From positions 92,725 to 156,724 of the forward strand of contig JAHREC010000014.1 of assembly GCA_020081605.1 (NCBI GenBank): a stretch of 64,000 nucleotides of DNA, in the 5' to 3' direction. A model generated the notes under the pieces. That model ran no database searches and was not told the DNA's origin. It saw nothing but the letters and a program-made list of their open reading frames with translations. This document shows, piece after piece, positions 1 to 11,564 of the stretch. The stretch is from Albifimbria verrucaria. Lineage: Eukaryota; Ascomycota; Sordariomycetes; Hypocreales; Stachybotryaceae. The position numbers and the translations under genes were made by a program. Positions within the stretch are counted from its first letter, which is position 1. The number at the start of each line of letters is the position of its first letter.

Positions 1-93
1 CAGGATGATATCGAAGTCAATGCCTTCGTCAGTAGCCGGTTCAACGGCCGGGCCCCGGCTCTGCTGTTGATATCTTCGTCCTTTGTCTTCCAT
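1..93 (-). pseudogene. piggyBac-like transposase, N-terminus only
   Basis: Thirty-one codons run from an ATG at 93 off the window edge. They match the first codons of the transposase at 62223 (both begin MEDKGRR) with a few substitutions. No catalytic region is visible here, so whether this copy is intact cannot be judged. It is probably a second insertion of the family found at 60.2-62.4 kb. Confidence 0.8.
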
Positions 94-227
94 TGATGTA
101 TCGTTAAAAGCCCCTGCCAAGCATTTTTAGTGGTAAGAGATTCAGGAAGTTACTCTATGTACCGACGTCTGACTAAGACGTTGTGGGGCTTCTACATGGT
201 CTGAGCCTTACCGGCCTCAAGGGGATA
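1..227. mobile_element. 5' end of a piggyBac-like transposon, cut by the window edge
   Basis: This stretch is a near copy of 62128-62357, in the same orientation. It ends in the terminal motif CCTCAAGGGGATA, which also closes the full element at 62.36 kb and the MITE at 59.08 kb. The transposase start codon lies 132 bases inside the terminus, with the same spacing as in the full copy. The rest of the element would lie to the left of the window. Confidence 0.85.
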
Positions 228-274
228 GATCTAGGGGCTCACTCTTCAACCACTGACCCAAGATCCTCTTCTGA

Positions 275-1197
275 GCATGGTGGGCCAAATTGGGGACACT
301 TCCAGTCGCTCACTTTATTGGCCAAAAACACATATACTGGCTTTCGGGTAGCGTTGTGTAGGCGATGGCTTTCGAATTGTATCCATTTAGCCTGCTCATA
401 CCCGTCCTGAGCTGTGCTAGTATGCTGGCTTCCCTGCGTGATAAGCTGTCGTATAGTAGGCGAGTGTGTTTACCAGGGAACGCATGGGTTCTGCTCTGTT
501 CTCATCCCAAGTGTGAAGGAGAAGCGCTCGAGGTTTGGCCCTCCGCGTACCGAGGCGGGAAGGTCTATGATGCCGCCGACCCCAACCACTCCGTTCCGTG
601 CTGAGCTGCTTACCGCGACGCGTATTGCTCAACCTAGATCTGCTTTTCCCCTATAGACCCTCATCATCGACCATCAGGGTCTGTACTCACTCGGCCCAGG
701 GGGCCAACGTGAAAGGGTTGATCGTTTCTAGCTCCCCTACTGGAATTGTATTGACTGCCACCGCCACCTCGCAGAATGGCGAGCGGTTATATCTTCTGAA
801 TTTCCGGATACGAGGCGTAGAGCTCCGGAGTGGATTGGTTGCTGCCAGAGTATGTAGGTCGATCCACATCTTGATTGCCGGTCTCCAGAAGCGTTCATGT
901 GTATTGGCGATATGTGCCTCTGCTTCGGCGACACTTGTTGCGATCGTAAGAAAGGTGTCCACGATGGCGTTTGCTCCCATCCTCTGGATTAGATTGGTAG
1001 GGCTGCTTCTTCTGTACTTACAGACGTGCATCCGTACGTTCGAGGCATAGTCTACCACCGGGACTACTGCGGCCGCAAATAGCTGTCTTGCTGTACTTGG
1101 AGTAAGACCCTGAGTCTTTGCAACTCGATGGCAACGTTCAAACCTTGGGTCGCTGCCCGTGCGATACGTTCTTTATATTTGAGGCCAGGGTTCTCTC
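275..1197 (-). pseudogene. Tad-type LINE ORF2 remnant (end of RT, RNase H region, C-terminus)
   Basis: Reading down the minus strand gives three blocks typical of fungal Tad1-like LINE polyproteins. The first is KYKERIARAATQGL followed, one frame over, by TARQLFAAAVVPVVDYASN. The second is FLTIATSVAEAEAHIAN with LETINPFTLAPW, the RT/RNase H linker. The third is PGKHTRLLYD with LAQLRTGMSRLNGY, from the C-terminal part. The blocks lie in different frames, with a one-base shift near 1100 and a stop at 687. The element is dead and truncated on both sides. It starts about 50 bases from the piggyBac terminus at 227. Confidence 0.8.
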
Positions 1198-1651
1198 TAG
1201 GTATGAAACAATCTAAATCTCATTATAGACTACTATTTCGATAGCTTTTCCCCATGAGAATCGCGAATACTGTGAATAGCTTTGGTCGAGTCTACTTTAT
1301 ATGTGGTATGATTTATGGTCCCACAGTCACACTACCCCAATCACGAACCAGGTGTGTAATTAAAATGGCCTATGGTAATATATCTACGGTCAATATGAGA
1401 CAATCGGAATCTATCTTTAGATATGCTTCTCCGCGTTTCTTCTGGGCTGGACGGTCCATCAGCACTCCTGTTACCGTCCCTCTCCTCGACAAATTTCATC
1501 CTCAGAGTTCTCACGGAAACTTCTAGATTCGATGTCGTTAAACTCCCGCATGTGGAACTCCTCGGGTCGAAAAAGAGGAATTCACATGTAGATGCTACCT
1601 TGCGTATGATCAACCAAAGGGGCCGCAGACAAGATTTCACGCAACATCATT
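1198..1651. other. No gene recognised
   Basis: Only short open frames without family resemblance are present, and no repeat structure is obvious. Confidence 0.5.
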
Positions 1652-2640
1652 ATGGCGTGCAGCAAATCCCACTTCTTGTCAAATGTTACAAATTGTTTCC
1701 GAAGGCATAAAATGGACGGTACCCCAATTGCTGGGTCCTGCAATTTTTCCGCTTATGGGAGCGGGATTGATGAAGACAGTAGCCAGTCGCATCCAGCCAA
1801 GTCAAGGCTTAGTCGGACAAAGACTCCAGTTCGTTATACAAGTTATAGTACGGCAACCTCCGGAACCGACTCAGCACATAAGCACCAACGTCGTCGCAAA
1901 CGTCTGAAGACTGCGTCTAATGCTCAGAAAGCTCTCCAGGATGATTCCTATGAGCCTCCTGGTAGCGACAGCGACCAAGACCAGGATCAAGCCCCTCGGC
2001 TACCAGTATACAATGGCTTTCATAGGCTGTCTAGCTTAAACGAAACAGACATAGACGAAGATGGTGACGACATCAACCAAAAATCTTTCGAATCGTCCAG
2101 ATATCCGAAAGCCATTCCTTCTCCTAGCACAACTGTTCCTAGAAGGTCCACCAGGAAAACCCTCAGTCAGCAAGCGGCGACTTCTCACCACAGCACTCTT
2201 TAACTGCAGGCCGATACGGTGTGCCCAGCCCACCATACTCTCACACAGTGACGGTGAGCTATACGGTCACGGACCGACAGCAAATTTGAAGGAACGGTCG
2301 CTTGGATAAGCCGTACTGAAACGTATCACCATTGATAGGTCGGTGACTTTCCAACTATATTTTACGTGGGAACCCTGTATGGATAAACATTCTAGTTTAA
2401 ATATAGTATCGTATAGGGTTATGCCTCCCAGGCCTAAAGCTCGTAGCATAATAACGAAGGTAAAGAGAGGTATAGCAAGAAGCAAATTTACTCCTGAAGA
2501 GGATCGCCTAATTCTTATACTGAAGGACCAGGGGCTATCATAGAAGGATATTTTATATAACACAAAGAGAATGATTCCACGAACAGGCTGTTGGTTCTTT
2601 ATGGGTTAGGTACAGCATGAAGCTGAAGAGCTTGTAGAGT
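1652..2640 (+). pseudogene. Myb/SANT-like DNA-binding protein remnant
   Basis: A 183-codon frame from 1652 encodes a hydrophilic, acidic, Ser/Thr-rich segment with basic patches (HQRRRKRLK), as in the disordered N-terminus of a nuclear protein. Further on, 2480-2540 reads KFTPEEDRLILILKDQG, matching the first helix of fungal SANT/Myb repeats. A stop follows at 2541. One frame over, 2587-2634 reads AVGSLWVRYSMKLK, which fits the recognition helix. The domain is therefore present but broken by a stop and a frameshift. The region between 2204 and 2342 is also out of frame. Assignment to one gene rests on order and strand. Confidence 0.55.
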
Positions 2641-2659
2641 CGGATAGTCACAGGCTTCG

Positions 2660-4180
2660 GAAGTTATATTCTTATTCACCACTTTCCATTATATTAGGTC
2701 GTATCTCAGACTTGGACCTTATTACAGATGGCAACATCTTGCTTTCCACGATATGTACGACAATTTAAATGAGGGAACTACTCGGCGTGACTCAGAGTAA
2801 ATCCCCATTATCAGCAATGCCCCATGGTGTCGCCTTGCGATCATCAGAACAAATCAAGCAGAGGCAGTAGCGAAAAGCAAGACAACGACAAATAGTCACA
2901 GGCAAGTGCTAGCCCTGGGCCTCAGCATTTATTTGGAGTCGGCGCTGCCCTGGATATCGTGCATCTATTTACTACCCCAAGCCTTACTTCCTTGTTTCTT
3001 GACCGGGGATCATGTATCAACATAATGCGCATAGTTCTGGGGGTTTGCTGCTCTAAACAGGTGGCCTGTCCTCTCATGCCATTTGCCTTCCTTCATTGCC
3101 CGGTCACCTTGCTGAATGCTCCAGACCTAGCGCTGGAATCAAATGAGTTATTAACTAGCCTTAGGGATTGTTTTATCGTTGGGCTATTTGAGGCAAAGGC
3201 TCTATGTCAAGTCCAGCTATCGTGTCGTGGACATATTGCAGAGTTCGAGTCTCGCATTCTCTCCTACTACATATCTCGCCAATCCATACAGCAATATAAG
3301 GATCCCTGACTTATGAAGCCAAGATAAAGGTGACTTTAAGAGATTTGCTGTTGTTTTCCCACCTACGTCACAGATGCGAGAAGATGCAGTATAGCATACA
3401 GGTTCATGACTTCTCAAGATTGGCTGGAGTATATGTTGGAATATAATGGAATATTCAGGACTGGCCGGTCGGGCGTCGCTTAGGACAAGAAATTTTGGGA
3501 AATCATGTATGAATTCCAGGTTCTCGCGATCACACCAGAATACAAAGCGTATTGAGCGAGTAGACGTGGCTTCGGTATTGTCGTGGTACAGAAATCTCAA
3601 AGATTCGGTTATAGGCCACTTGAGAGATGGAACATGAATTACAGAATCGTAGCTCTACCCCTGATAATTTAGGATAAAGGGCGCAATTCTTTTCTTCATT
3701 GTGACTCAATAGTGCAGCACTATGTAGCAACATCGGTGTTTACCTACGATCCCTTGTTGGTCTTACCAATCAGGTTTAACGAATATAACCCGGAATCATT
3801 CGCCAAATCAAATCAAGTAGCTATTCCCGCAGAGCTCGCTCCGGGATGTCACTCATGTGCCTTAGATATGCCTTAAGGAACAAAAGTTTTCAGACGGTAT
3901 TGGCTGATCAACTTTCCCTCTCCCTCTTATTAATCGCCAATGCATCTAGCAGGACATAGCTCCTATGCTGCTAAATGGAAAATCAAAGCCTGCATTGAAA
4001 GATTTGGGTTTTGATGAAGTGGTAGTGTGTGGTATTAATTCTCAACGAAACTACCGGCTTTACGAGTCGAATTATCCTGTAGTTGATCCTTCTCTTGAAA
4101 ACCAAGTCTCGTTACAGCCTTCTTATGAGACTAGCAAGGGCTATGGCCCATAAGTCATCAGCTACCGCTTTCATATGAAC
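2660..4180. other. No convincing gene; two opposed short frames only
   Basis: Open frames of 116 codons (2959-3309, plus) and 127 codons (3217-3600, minus) overlap each other and resemble no family I know. I see no intron pattern or promoter that would favour either. Confidence 0.45.
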
Positions 4181-4220
4181 TCAAGGTTGTAATACATCAA
4201 CTGAGCAATGAGTCACCAAC

Positions 4221-4574
4221 CTAGCAGAAATCGGACTCATCGGTGCATTCAAAATCGCTTGGACGAAAGGGCTTAGGACAGTTGTTGTTGGGATCAATGC
4301 AATGACAAAGCCCATCTGAACCACACTGAGTTCCACTGCAACACCCAAAGTCGCAAGTTTGACCGTCTTTGGAGCACTCGGCCCTTCGACTACCACATCC
4401 CTCTAGTTCGCATGTCGTGCCGTAATTGCAGCAAAAACCATAACGACAATAATATTCAAAATCCTGGTTACAGGCCCGAGGCACGAGGGAGGATCTCGTG
4501 TTTAGCTTATAATCCATCGTGCCGGCACATGCTAAGCCCACGACAAGGACGATGGAAGTGATGGAAAGTTTCAT
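4221..4574 (-). CDS. Small secreted cysteine-rich protein (candidate effector)
   Basis: An uninterrupted frame of 117 codons. The start chosen is the ATG at 4574, because it begins a typical signal peptide (MKLSITSIVLVVGLACAGT). The frame is open further upstream, but that extension has no secretory character. The mature part holds 16 cysteines, with paired CC at residues 48-49 and 78-79 and spacings such as CRYGFCCNYGTTC, so up to eight disulfides are possible. There is no membrane segment after the signal and no recognised enzyme domain. A TATA-like box lies about 90 bases upstream. Proteins of this size and Cys content in plant-associated fungi are often effectors or antimicrobial proteins. 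Function is not determined by the sequence. Confidence 0.75.
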   Translation of the reverse strand: MKLSITSIVLVVGLACAGTMDYKLNTRSSLVPRACNQDFEYYCRYGFCCNYGTTCELEGCGSRRAECSKDGQTCDFGCCSGTQCGSDGLCHCIDPNNNCPKPFRPSDFECTDESDFC

Positions 4575-4664
4575 CTTGTCGAATGGTGGTATGTTTGTAA
4601 AACTTATGTCAAGAAATTCAGGTTCTGCTGCTGTAACAAAATTCCAGAGCTTAATTGCCTGGGA

Positions 4665-4672
4665 CTTATATA
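4665..4672 (-). promoter_or_regulatory. TATA-like box of the cysteine-rich protein gene
   Basis: TATATAAG on the minus strand, 91-98 bases before the ATG at 4574. This position suits a fungal core promoter with a short 5' leader. Confidence 0.5.
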
Positions 4673-5773
4673 GTTTTTTTGGCGCTGCAGTTTTGATTAA
4701 TACGTCATTAATCCGATTTAACACATGAGACAGTCCCTCGGCCATCGCATTCGGTCCGCATCCTTGGTACGCCGCGAAATGTATTTTCCTTTGTTGTCTA
4801 ATTAAGAAATTACTAATATGGTGTTTCTGTGATGATATAGACCTAGATTTGGTTCAGATGACGTTGGTTTATGACTGAAAACCCGCCGTCGTTACCCCAC
4901 ATTCGAGCCGCGATATGTTTGGGATTACGAATTTCAAAACAATATACGAGACATATCATCATATACGCTCTTAGCCTCGACTGGACGTTCTTTAAGATTA
5001 AGAGTTATACAGTACAGGCCCTTACTAAGAATATGGCTATTGTTCTTTAAATCAGGAATAGCCACTTAAGTGAACAATCTTATTCCTTCTTATTCAACGT
5101 CCCTCAACTAATATTCGAGCTACACCAGTGTCAATGCAGTTGGACAACATCTTGTCCTCAAATGGCGCGCTATCGTCTTCAGAGTGATAAGACATTCAAA
5201 CTTGATGTCGAGTCCGTTCTTAGCAATACCAAGAAAACAAAACTATTGTGTTCGCAAAGGCTCCTTTGCCAGCTTTTTTGACCGTTGGTTAGGAACCAAT
5301 GGTGGTTGTTCCCAAGCATCTATTCCAGCTGACTTTAATCAGCAGGCCGTGTGACGGAACATGTGAAATCCATAGAAAATTCATAGCACTATCATCAATT
5401 CATTAAGAAATATACACCGCCACCCCTGGACTTAACTTAGCCCAGGAGCAGGTCGTTGCACTAAAGTGAGGTGACTATTGCTGAGAAGCTTTGCTAAGAG
5501 TATCGTCTCGTCGGCCCTGTACATCCGTTATTTTATTGGTAATCAGCAGAAATGTAATAATTATTCATAAATTGATTCATTCTTATATGGGCATAATTTG
5601 CGCCCAAAGCTCTCAAAGGTTGGCAGAATCTTACACTATAGCTAGAGTTAGAAGATTGCATAAAAACACATCTGTGAGACATTGGCGCTCAGCTATAAAC
5701 TACCTAGCACAATGTCTTAAAACTTTTGATCACATGCCGACGCCACTAATGCTAGATTCTTCCCTTCAGTGGC

Positions 5774-5780
5774 TATAAAA
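5774..5780 (+). promoter_or_regulatory. TATA box with CT-rich leader and a 31-codon frame
   Basis: TATAAAA is followed by a pyrimidine-rich leader and an ATG at 5865. The frame from that ATG stops after 31 codons (starts MHLPQGVGG). The arrangement resembles a fungal core promoter whose gene has been lost or replaced. Inference only. Confidence 0.3.
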
Positions 5781-5973
5781 CACCATCAATCTTCCCCTCC
5801 ACCAGAGAGGTCCTCCGACATTCACCAAAGTTTATTGTACAATAGTATCACTATCAACACTAGCATGCACCTTCCTCAAGGCGTTGGCGGACACTTGTGG
5901 GGGACGGTCGCCTGTGATCTTCGAGGTGTTGGCGGAGCCAGTGAGATGCCAACACACTAAATGAGCTAATACG

Positions 5974-6072
5974 ATTCTATGTACTGGTATATTGTAGACC
6001 TATTTATCCTGTGACTTTGGTATACTATATTACTAAATACCAGGTCATTCTATGTACTGGCCTATTTTAGAC
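5974..6072. repeat. Imperfect direct repeat, about 26 bp, 73 bp apart
   Basis: ATTCTATGTACTGG occurs at 5974 and 6047. Each copy continues into a similar TATTGTAGAC / TATTTTAGAC segment. Confidence 0.6.
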
Positions 6073-6328
6073 TAGTTCATTATTTAGCTTTCGATAGAGT
6101 ATCACAAAGCATACCTCGGAGCCTTGCAAAGTACTGCAATCCCATGTCGAATTTATTCTTCAGCGCTCGGATCAAGCCAATCATAACCAGTCACGTATCC
6201 GTGGTATCATATTCGGGATAAATACAGTTCATGAAAACCAGTTCACTTGAGCTTGAGCTTCGTATGTGCATATTCTCTTACACAAGCTATTGAATCATCT
6301 TGGACACCATGCCGTTGATAATAGTTGA

Positions 6329-8060
6329 TCAACTAGTCCTAAGGAAGTGTATTTGTGACGCAGATGTGACCCAGGGAGGTGCTGTATGTGTTTCGGTAGG
6401 GTATCCAGCAGAATTGAACCCTTCAAGGGCGTCAGCGGCGTCAAGATATCTTCCGATGATAGACTCATAACGCCAGCCATCCTGATCGTTACTATTTTGC
6501 CAATGGCTTAGGCCATCGGTTGTCTGCGTGATCAACCAGTCTCTCGCTGCCAACATCTTTGTCTGCATCATGTCCAGATACCACTCGTCCCATGCGGCAA
6601 CGACATCGACATTGTTGCCAAGGCTGTTAAATTCTTGCTGATAGGTGTACCATTCCCAGCGGATGGCCCTCAATGTCGCCTCGCCCCTGTCGAGCGCGGC
6701 TTCGTTGTTCAGGTAGCCAATGACACCAAAAATCTAGCAGGTTTGAAGGTTACCGTATTTATCTCTCTCATTAGCCTTGCCGGTTTTACCAGGGGACAAT
6801 CGACCAGAAAGCAATCCAGTATGCAATCTTCAGCGCCCATCAAGTCGTGGATGGGATTTAACTTACTCGGCAGAGATATGTAAGGAACACGCGCGGGAAA
6901 TTGGTCATTGTCCACTGAACTGCGTGGTTGATACAGGAGTATCGCCTCTCGAAATCCGAGGATTGTTAGTCTGCCCGGCCAAATGACTTGTAGCGACAAG
7001 AGGTTCGTCAATACGAAACCCATTTATACTGACGACTTTCGTATTATTCAAGTGGGCTTCCAGGAGCATAAAATTCTCTGTGTACGCCCTTGTGCCCAAG
7101 TGTGCATGATTCGATTTCCCGGGAGAGTTTCCATCTGCGCCCTTGGAACTGTGTGTGCGTGTTGTCAGAAGGGCCGGTTGATTTGTGTCCAAGAAGGCGC
7201 TGAAGAATCTAGGGGGACCTGATTAGCGTTTCTGAGGACATTCCCCGAAGGAAGTATCCGGGCAATAACGTCGGCTGTGAACTTGGCAAAGATGTTCTCC
7301 TCCACCCAATGGTCAACTAGAAAGTTTAGATTTCTCCGTCAGTCGTCGTGTTTGAACGCATAACTTCGTGGTCAAAGACGTGGTAGAATAATGATACGGA
7401 ATTCCTCTCTAGAAGAAGGAAGAGCCCACAGGGGCCATACCTTGCGCAAAGTCCAATGCATCGATACCAAGGTCGTGAGAGTTGGTATAGCTCGCTATGT
7501 CGCTGTATGTGTAGCTTCTCAGGTACAGGCTGGTACAGTCCAGGGCATAGATATTCTGCCAGATAGGGTTTGAAAGGGGAAAATCCGAAAGTCCGGGCCA
7601 CTAGCGATTTTGTGAGTAGATTTATTCCAGTCACTTGTAGTGAGATTGACTTGATCCACATACCGCAATAGCAACGTAATTGCCTGTATATTGTTGTCCG
7701 TCCCTTTGTCCTGTCCAGGAGTAAGGATCGGCTCGAGGTTGTATCGCCGACTCGTGGTCACGCCGTCTGGGATTTCCCAAAGGTTTTTTGCTTTCCAGAT
7801 TGGGGCAAACTTCATTCTTGGAGCAGCATGCCGAGCCGCAGCATGCACATGTGATCTCGTCTTCGGTCGGGCGCTCCAAAACCCATGAATGTACCATGCC
7901 GTTGATATCTTTCATTGTGCAGGCTAGATACTCGCTCAACCTGTGCACGTTCACTGTGCTTTGAAGCTCCTGTCCCTGTGGGATCACTGGAGCCAGTCCA
8001 AATAATCCGCATATGAGAGTGAGTCGAACAAGGTCGGCACCTTGCGGTTCCAGTCTAGAT
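6329..8060 (-). pseudogene. Degenerate multi-exon gene; possibly a chitinase C-terminal region
   Basis: Coding-like blocks lie in order on the minus strand. A Cys-rich block near 7850 (CACCGSACC) is followed by a clean 63-bp intron (GTATGT to CGCTAG) and then WPGLSDFPLSNPIWQN and ALDCTSLYLRSYTY. Next come VDHWVEENIFAKFTAD, LGTRAYTENFMLLEAHLN and finally AAWDEWYLDMMQ. The last three resemble the long region after the GH18 domain in some fungal class V chitinases. No GH18 catalytic motif is present, and frames change between blocks (one shift just after PSWTQINRPF, near 7155). An unrelated secreted protein cannot be excluded. Confidence 0.4.
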
Positions 8061-11000
8061 AATGTTATTGTCGACTAAAATATCTTTCTGCAAAAACAAA
8101 TAGTATATCAAGTTGCCCATGTTGACTCGTATGTTGGTATAGTTACACCCTGTTAGATCTAAATCAAAATTAATTGCTGATACCAACGAGTTTCACTGGT
8201 AGATCCGGAATTGACCTTTGCGTAGGATTTCATTGTTGCTGGTGGTCAACTCATTCGCTGTACAGTATGAATGACCGATGGTAGTTGAGCATTCCTTACT
8301 CAGAGAGGGATTCTGCAAGGAGCGGTTCAATTAGCAATTGATGAGATCCGGCGGTTAAATTGATGGAGAACGGAAATCACATAACTACAGAACTTCGCCA
8401 GGGAACTGAGCTCCTCTTGGCTAGGAGCTTACCATCGTCTCCGGGCTGTGCAACTATCCATGACAGGCAATCTAAGACGGTATCTTTTGGGGCCGTATTG
8501 GGAGGCTGAGTGCTGAGGAGAATCCAGGCGCTGCCAGAAAGCTGGTAACGAGCACCAGAAAAGAAAGCAACATGCCGAACAATGAAACACCGTAATTGTC
8601 TCTTTGAATGAGGAGACAGAGGCGGAAGTCGAGTTTGCTGTCTGATCTGTTACTGCAACAGTTTGCCACTGTTAAAAAGGCCTCCTTCGCTTCACTCTTT
8701 CTTTTTGAGATTGGGACGTCTTACTCAATACTTCAACAACAAGCGACAGGGCTCAAGAGTAGCAACTCGTGGGTCCTTCAATAAAAGAATTCGCCCTACA
8801 ATGCAGCGGGCAAGAGGTCCGTGTATGCTAGCAAGCCAATTTAACCAACAAAATCACTCAGTGAAACCCAGCTAGACTGGACTGCGTTACATGTTCCCAA
8901 ACAGTTTGTTTAACGGCTGAGAATAGTTGGTATAATACTTTTATACCCGCAATCGGGTCGTCCTAAGGTCCACTCCGAAGCTCTAATTCTAGGTCCAAAA
9001 CGTCTGTGATCGCATAGGAGGACTTTTGACTGTGGATTGATGATTAAGAAGGAACATCCACACGGTATTTAGCGCAAGAAGTGGATGGCCATCACGGATC
9101 AAAACTCGGACTCGACCCGGTCTTCTTGAGAGTAAGCGCTAAGTTCGGAAGTTCGGATATCGATGGCCTTAGGTTCCTGTAATTTGAAGCTAGAGAGGAA
9201 GTTCTTATTTCAAGAAGCGAGATAGTAACCTTGGCACTTGTTTTGCTCCCAACCTGCTGAGCTGCTCATGATAGCTACCCAGTACACGGATTGGTTCTCG
9301 TATTATGAATCAATTTAGAGGGACGCACCATTGCCTAAGATGCGAAAATACATATTCCAGAATATCCAAGTCAAGTACTGCTCTGTGGCAAGCAAATAAG
9401 ACTATAGGTCTAGTTAGTAATTGCAATGATAGGCGACGGCAAACATGCAGACAAGCAAGTCTATTTCCCGCCAATAGGTTAAGTTCCTTGTTAGCGTCGG
9501 TAAACATAACTTCCTGCTGGTACTCGGTATCACTAACCACCATGCAAGGCTTTCCCTTGCTAGGCAACTCAGCGTCTTCTGCATGAGCTTTAGTCAGCGA
9601 ACATGAACAACGAAGTGAAGCCAAGAGGACACTATTGTAAATCTCTACCGATGGAACCGAAGCAGAACAGCACTAGTATCCTCGGAGACTGAAGTCTCTC
9701 ATGGAGTATATCGACTCCATCCCCTGGCCGATATTGAGCGAGGCGCAAGGGTCCTCCAACGGCTTTCTCGGCAGAATCGGCTAGATTGCTTGTCATACTG
9801 TCTGTAATATTGAGTGCACGTGTGAAATAAGCTATCGTCTTTAATTACTACTAATGATCCTGACCTGTCGATTCTATATCGTCGATAGTTGTCCACTCAT
9901 AGGGTCAGCTTCTCTCGACTAGCACCTTCCAACCACCATCCCATCTATCCTTTTATCTTCTTATGAGACAGCTGCCTGAAGCTGCGGCATTTTCTGTCCA
10001 AATGTGATGTCTTGACGGGTAACTGCTGGGGTGACTAAACTCGTGGCTGCGGCCTCTTCATCCAAGGCGGCGACGGGAACTGTTCCATCAATGGCAACGA
10101 ATTGTGGTGGGTGTATCAAAATATCCGCAAAATTGGTGATTTTAAGAAGTGCGGGACATACCACAGACCGGATGGATGCAGAGTCACCATTAATTATGTA
10201 TATGCCTGTGATAACCACTCATAGAAGCATGAAAAACAAAACGACAAGATGCAGGCATTATCTGACGAATCACATATAGATTGGGGTTCTATAGCCTGCT
10301 GTTTTTATTATAACTGTGTCTCTCGATGAAAAAGTATGAAGACTGGTTAACCCTAGGGTCGGTTTCGAAAGTCTTGTGTACTCAATCGAGGCTTTGTTTT
10401 ACTGACGATATATAACTAATAGATATTAGGTGGTTTCAAATAAATGCAGCGCTGTGGGTGCAGTTAAGATTAATTTAAAGACCAAGTACCTGTATTTTGG
10501 TTCGTTACATAGTGTGGCTCGCCATACAGTAATGAATGTTAGTGAAAGTGGTAGTGATGTTGGAAGTTTCAGTGAATCTTAGCTACTGAAGGGATAATAG
10601 GTTCCACACTCTCGACAGTGTAAACATGTAAGCCTCTCCCAAACCTTTAGCAAGAGCAGATCCACAGCTCATGCCCAGTCTCTGTGAGTAAGCGCTCTCT
10701 TGATTTATAACGCTTCTCTTTTATCCCAAAATCTATGCAAAAACGTCGCAACGTTATCATCTGCATAATTCGAGGTAGCTCGCTCGTCTTGATTGCAGGT
10801 AGGCATCGTGCTTTTCGATCAAGTGGATTGTCTTATTAATATATTGACGCTGAAATCGGTCAAAGAAACAAGGTTCCAGTACTCGGTAGCAAATATAACA
10901 CTCATAGTTTCCGGGCCTGTCTTGATTGATGATGGGTTTGTTTTATACGCCGTTGATCTTCATTTGTATGACTGAAGGTCTCAGGAATGCCAAGTGGCTG

Positions 11001-11324
11001 GGTGATGTGCTGTGCCCCTTAGGGGCTCCATGATCAATAAGCCGCTCCTTGTCGCCTATCCCAACGGTAATGAAGGCCTCGCTTCTTTGAAGCGGGCCGC
11101 ATGCTATGACAAATCAGTGGCTTGTGGTGGCAATCACAAGTTATCCCGGATTAGCTTATCCATTACCGCTACTGGTTGAGGCGGGCAGCGCTACCAATGA
11201 TGCCTCATGCCCATTGGTTGGCGTTGCGGTACTAGTCCTGTTGTCAACGGGTACTGCGTGAATAACGCTGTTCTCATTCACCATGACACCTTCCGCTATT
11301 TTGGTTTCATACTTGATAAATAAT
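8061..11324. other. Long stretch without a recognised gene
   Basis: About 3.2 kb with only short frames (up to about 100 codons) and no family resemblance, intron pattern or repeat that I could support. Probably decayed sequence. Confidence 0.5.
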
Positions 11325-11510
11325 CTATACGCATAAGACTGCTTGTTTGGATAAGAAACGTCTGTGGAAGTTTATCTTGAGTGTCCTTAAAGAGGACATC
11401 TTCACCTTTTTCACCCATGTATGCAAGAGAATTGCGTGAGAAAGGATGTCGCTGTCCAGATCCTCGGTTTGGGCTAGTCGGCCATCATCTCCAAAGTAGA
11501 GGAGTCGCAT
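11325..11510 (-). pseudogene. HET-domain N-terminal fragment
   Basis: Sixty-one codons begin MRLLYFGDDGRLAQTEDL and continue with HAILLHTW. This is the usual start of HET-domain incompatibility proteins (MRLL..., then an AIL-HTW motif). Similarity fades after about 45 residues, and no catalytic or C-terminal part follows. It lies just downstream of the larger HET pseudogene but does not belong to it. Confidence 0.55.
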
Positions 11511-11564
11511 GATTGATTTCTAAGGGTTTTATGCTATAATTCCTGCATGATAAAGCTCTGTGCT

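Larger units (their letters stand above)
4680..6290. other. AT-rich stretch without a recognised gene
   Basis: Short frames only. An isolated core-promoter-like site and a pair of direct repeats within it are listed separately. Confidence 0.5.

Noticed and set aside
598..1050. 150-codon plus-strand frame opposite the LINE remnant
   Set aside because: It mirrors the LINE coding strand and has no family resemblance of its own.
4575..7000. mimp-type terminal repeats upstream of the secreted protein gene
   Set aside because: No match to the mimp end consensus was found by eye.
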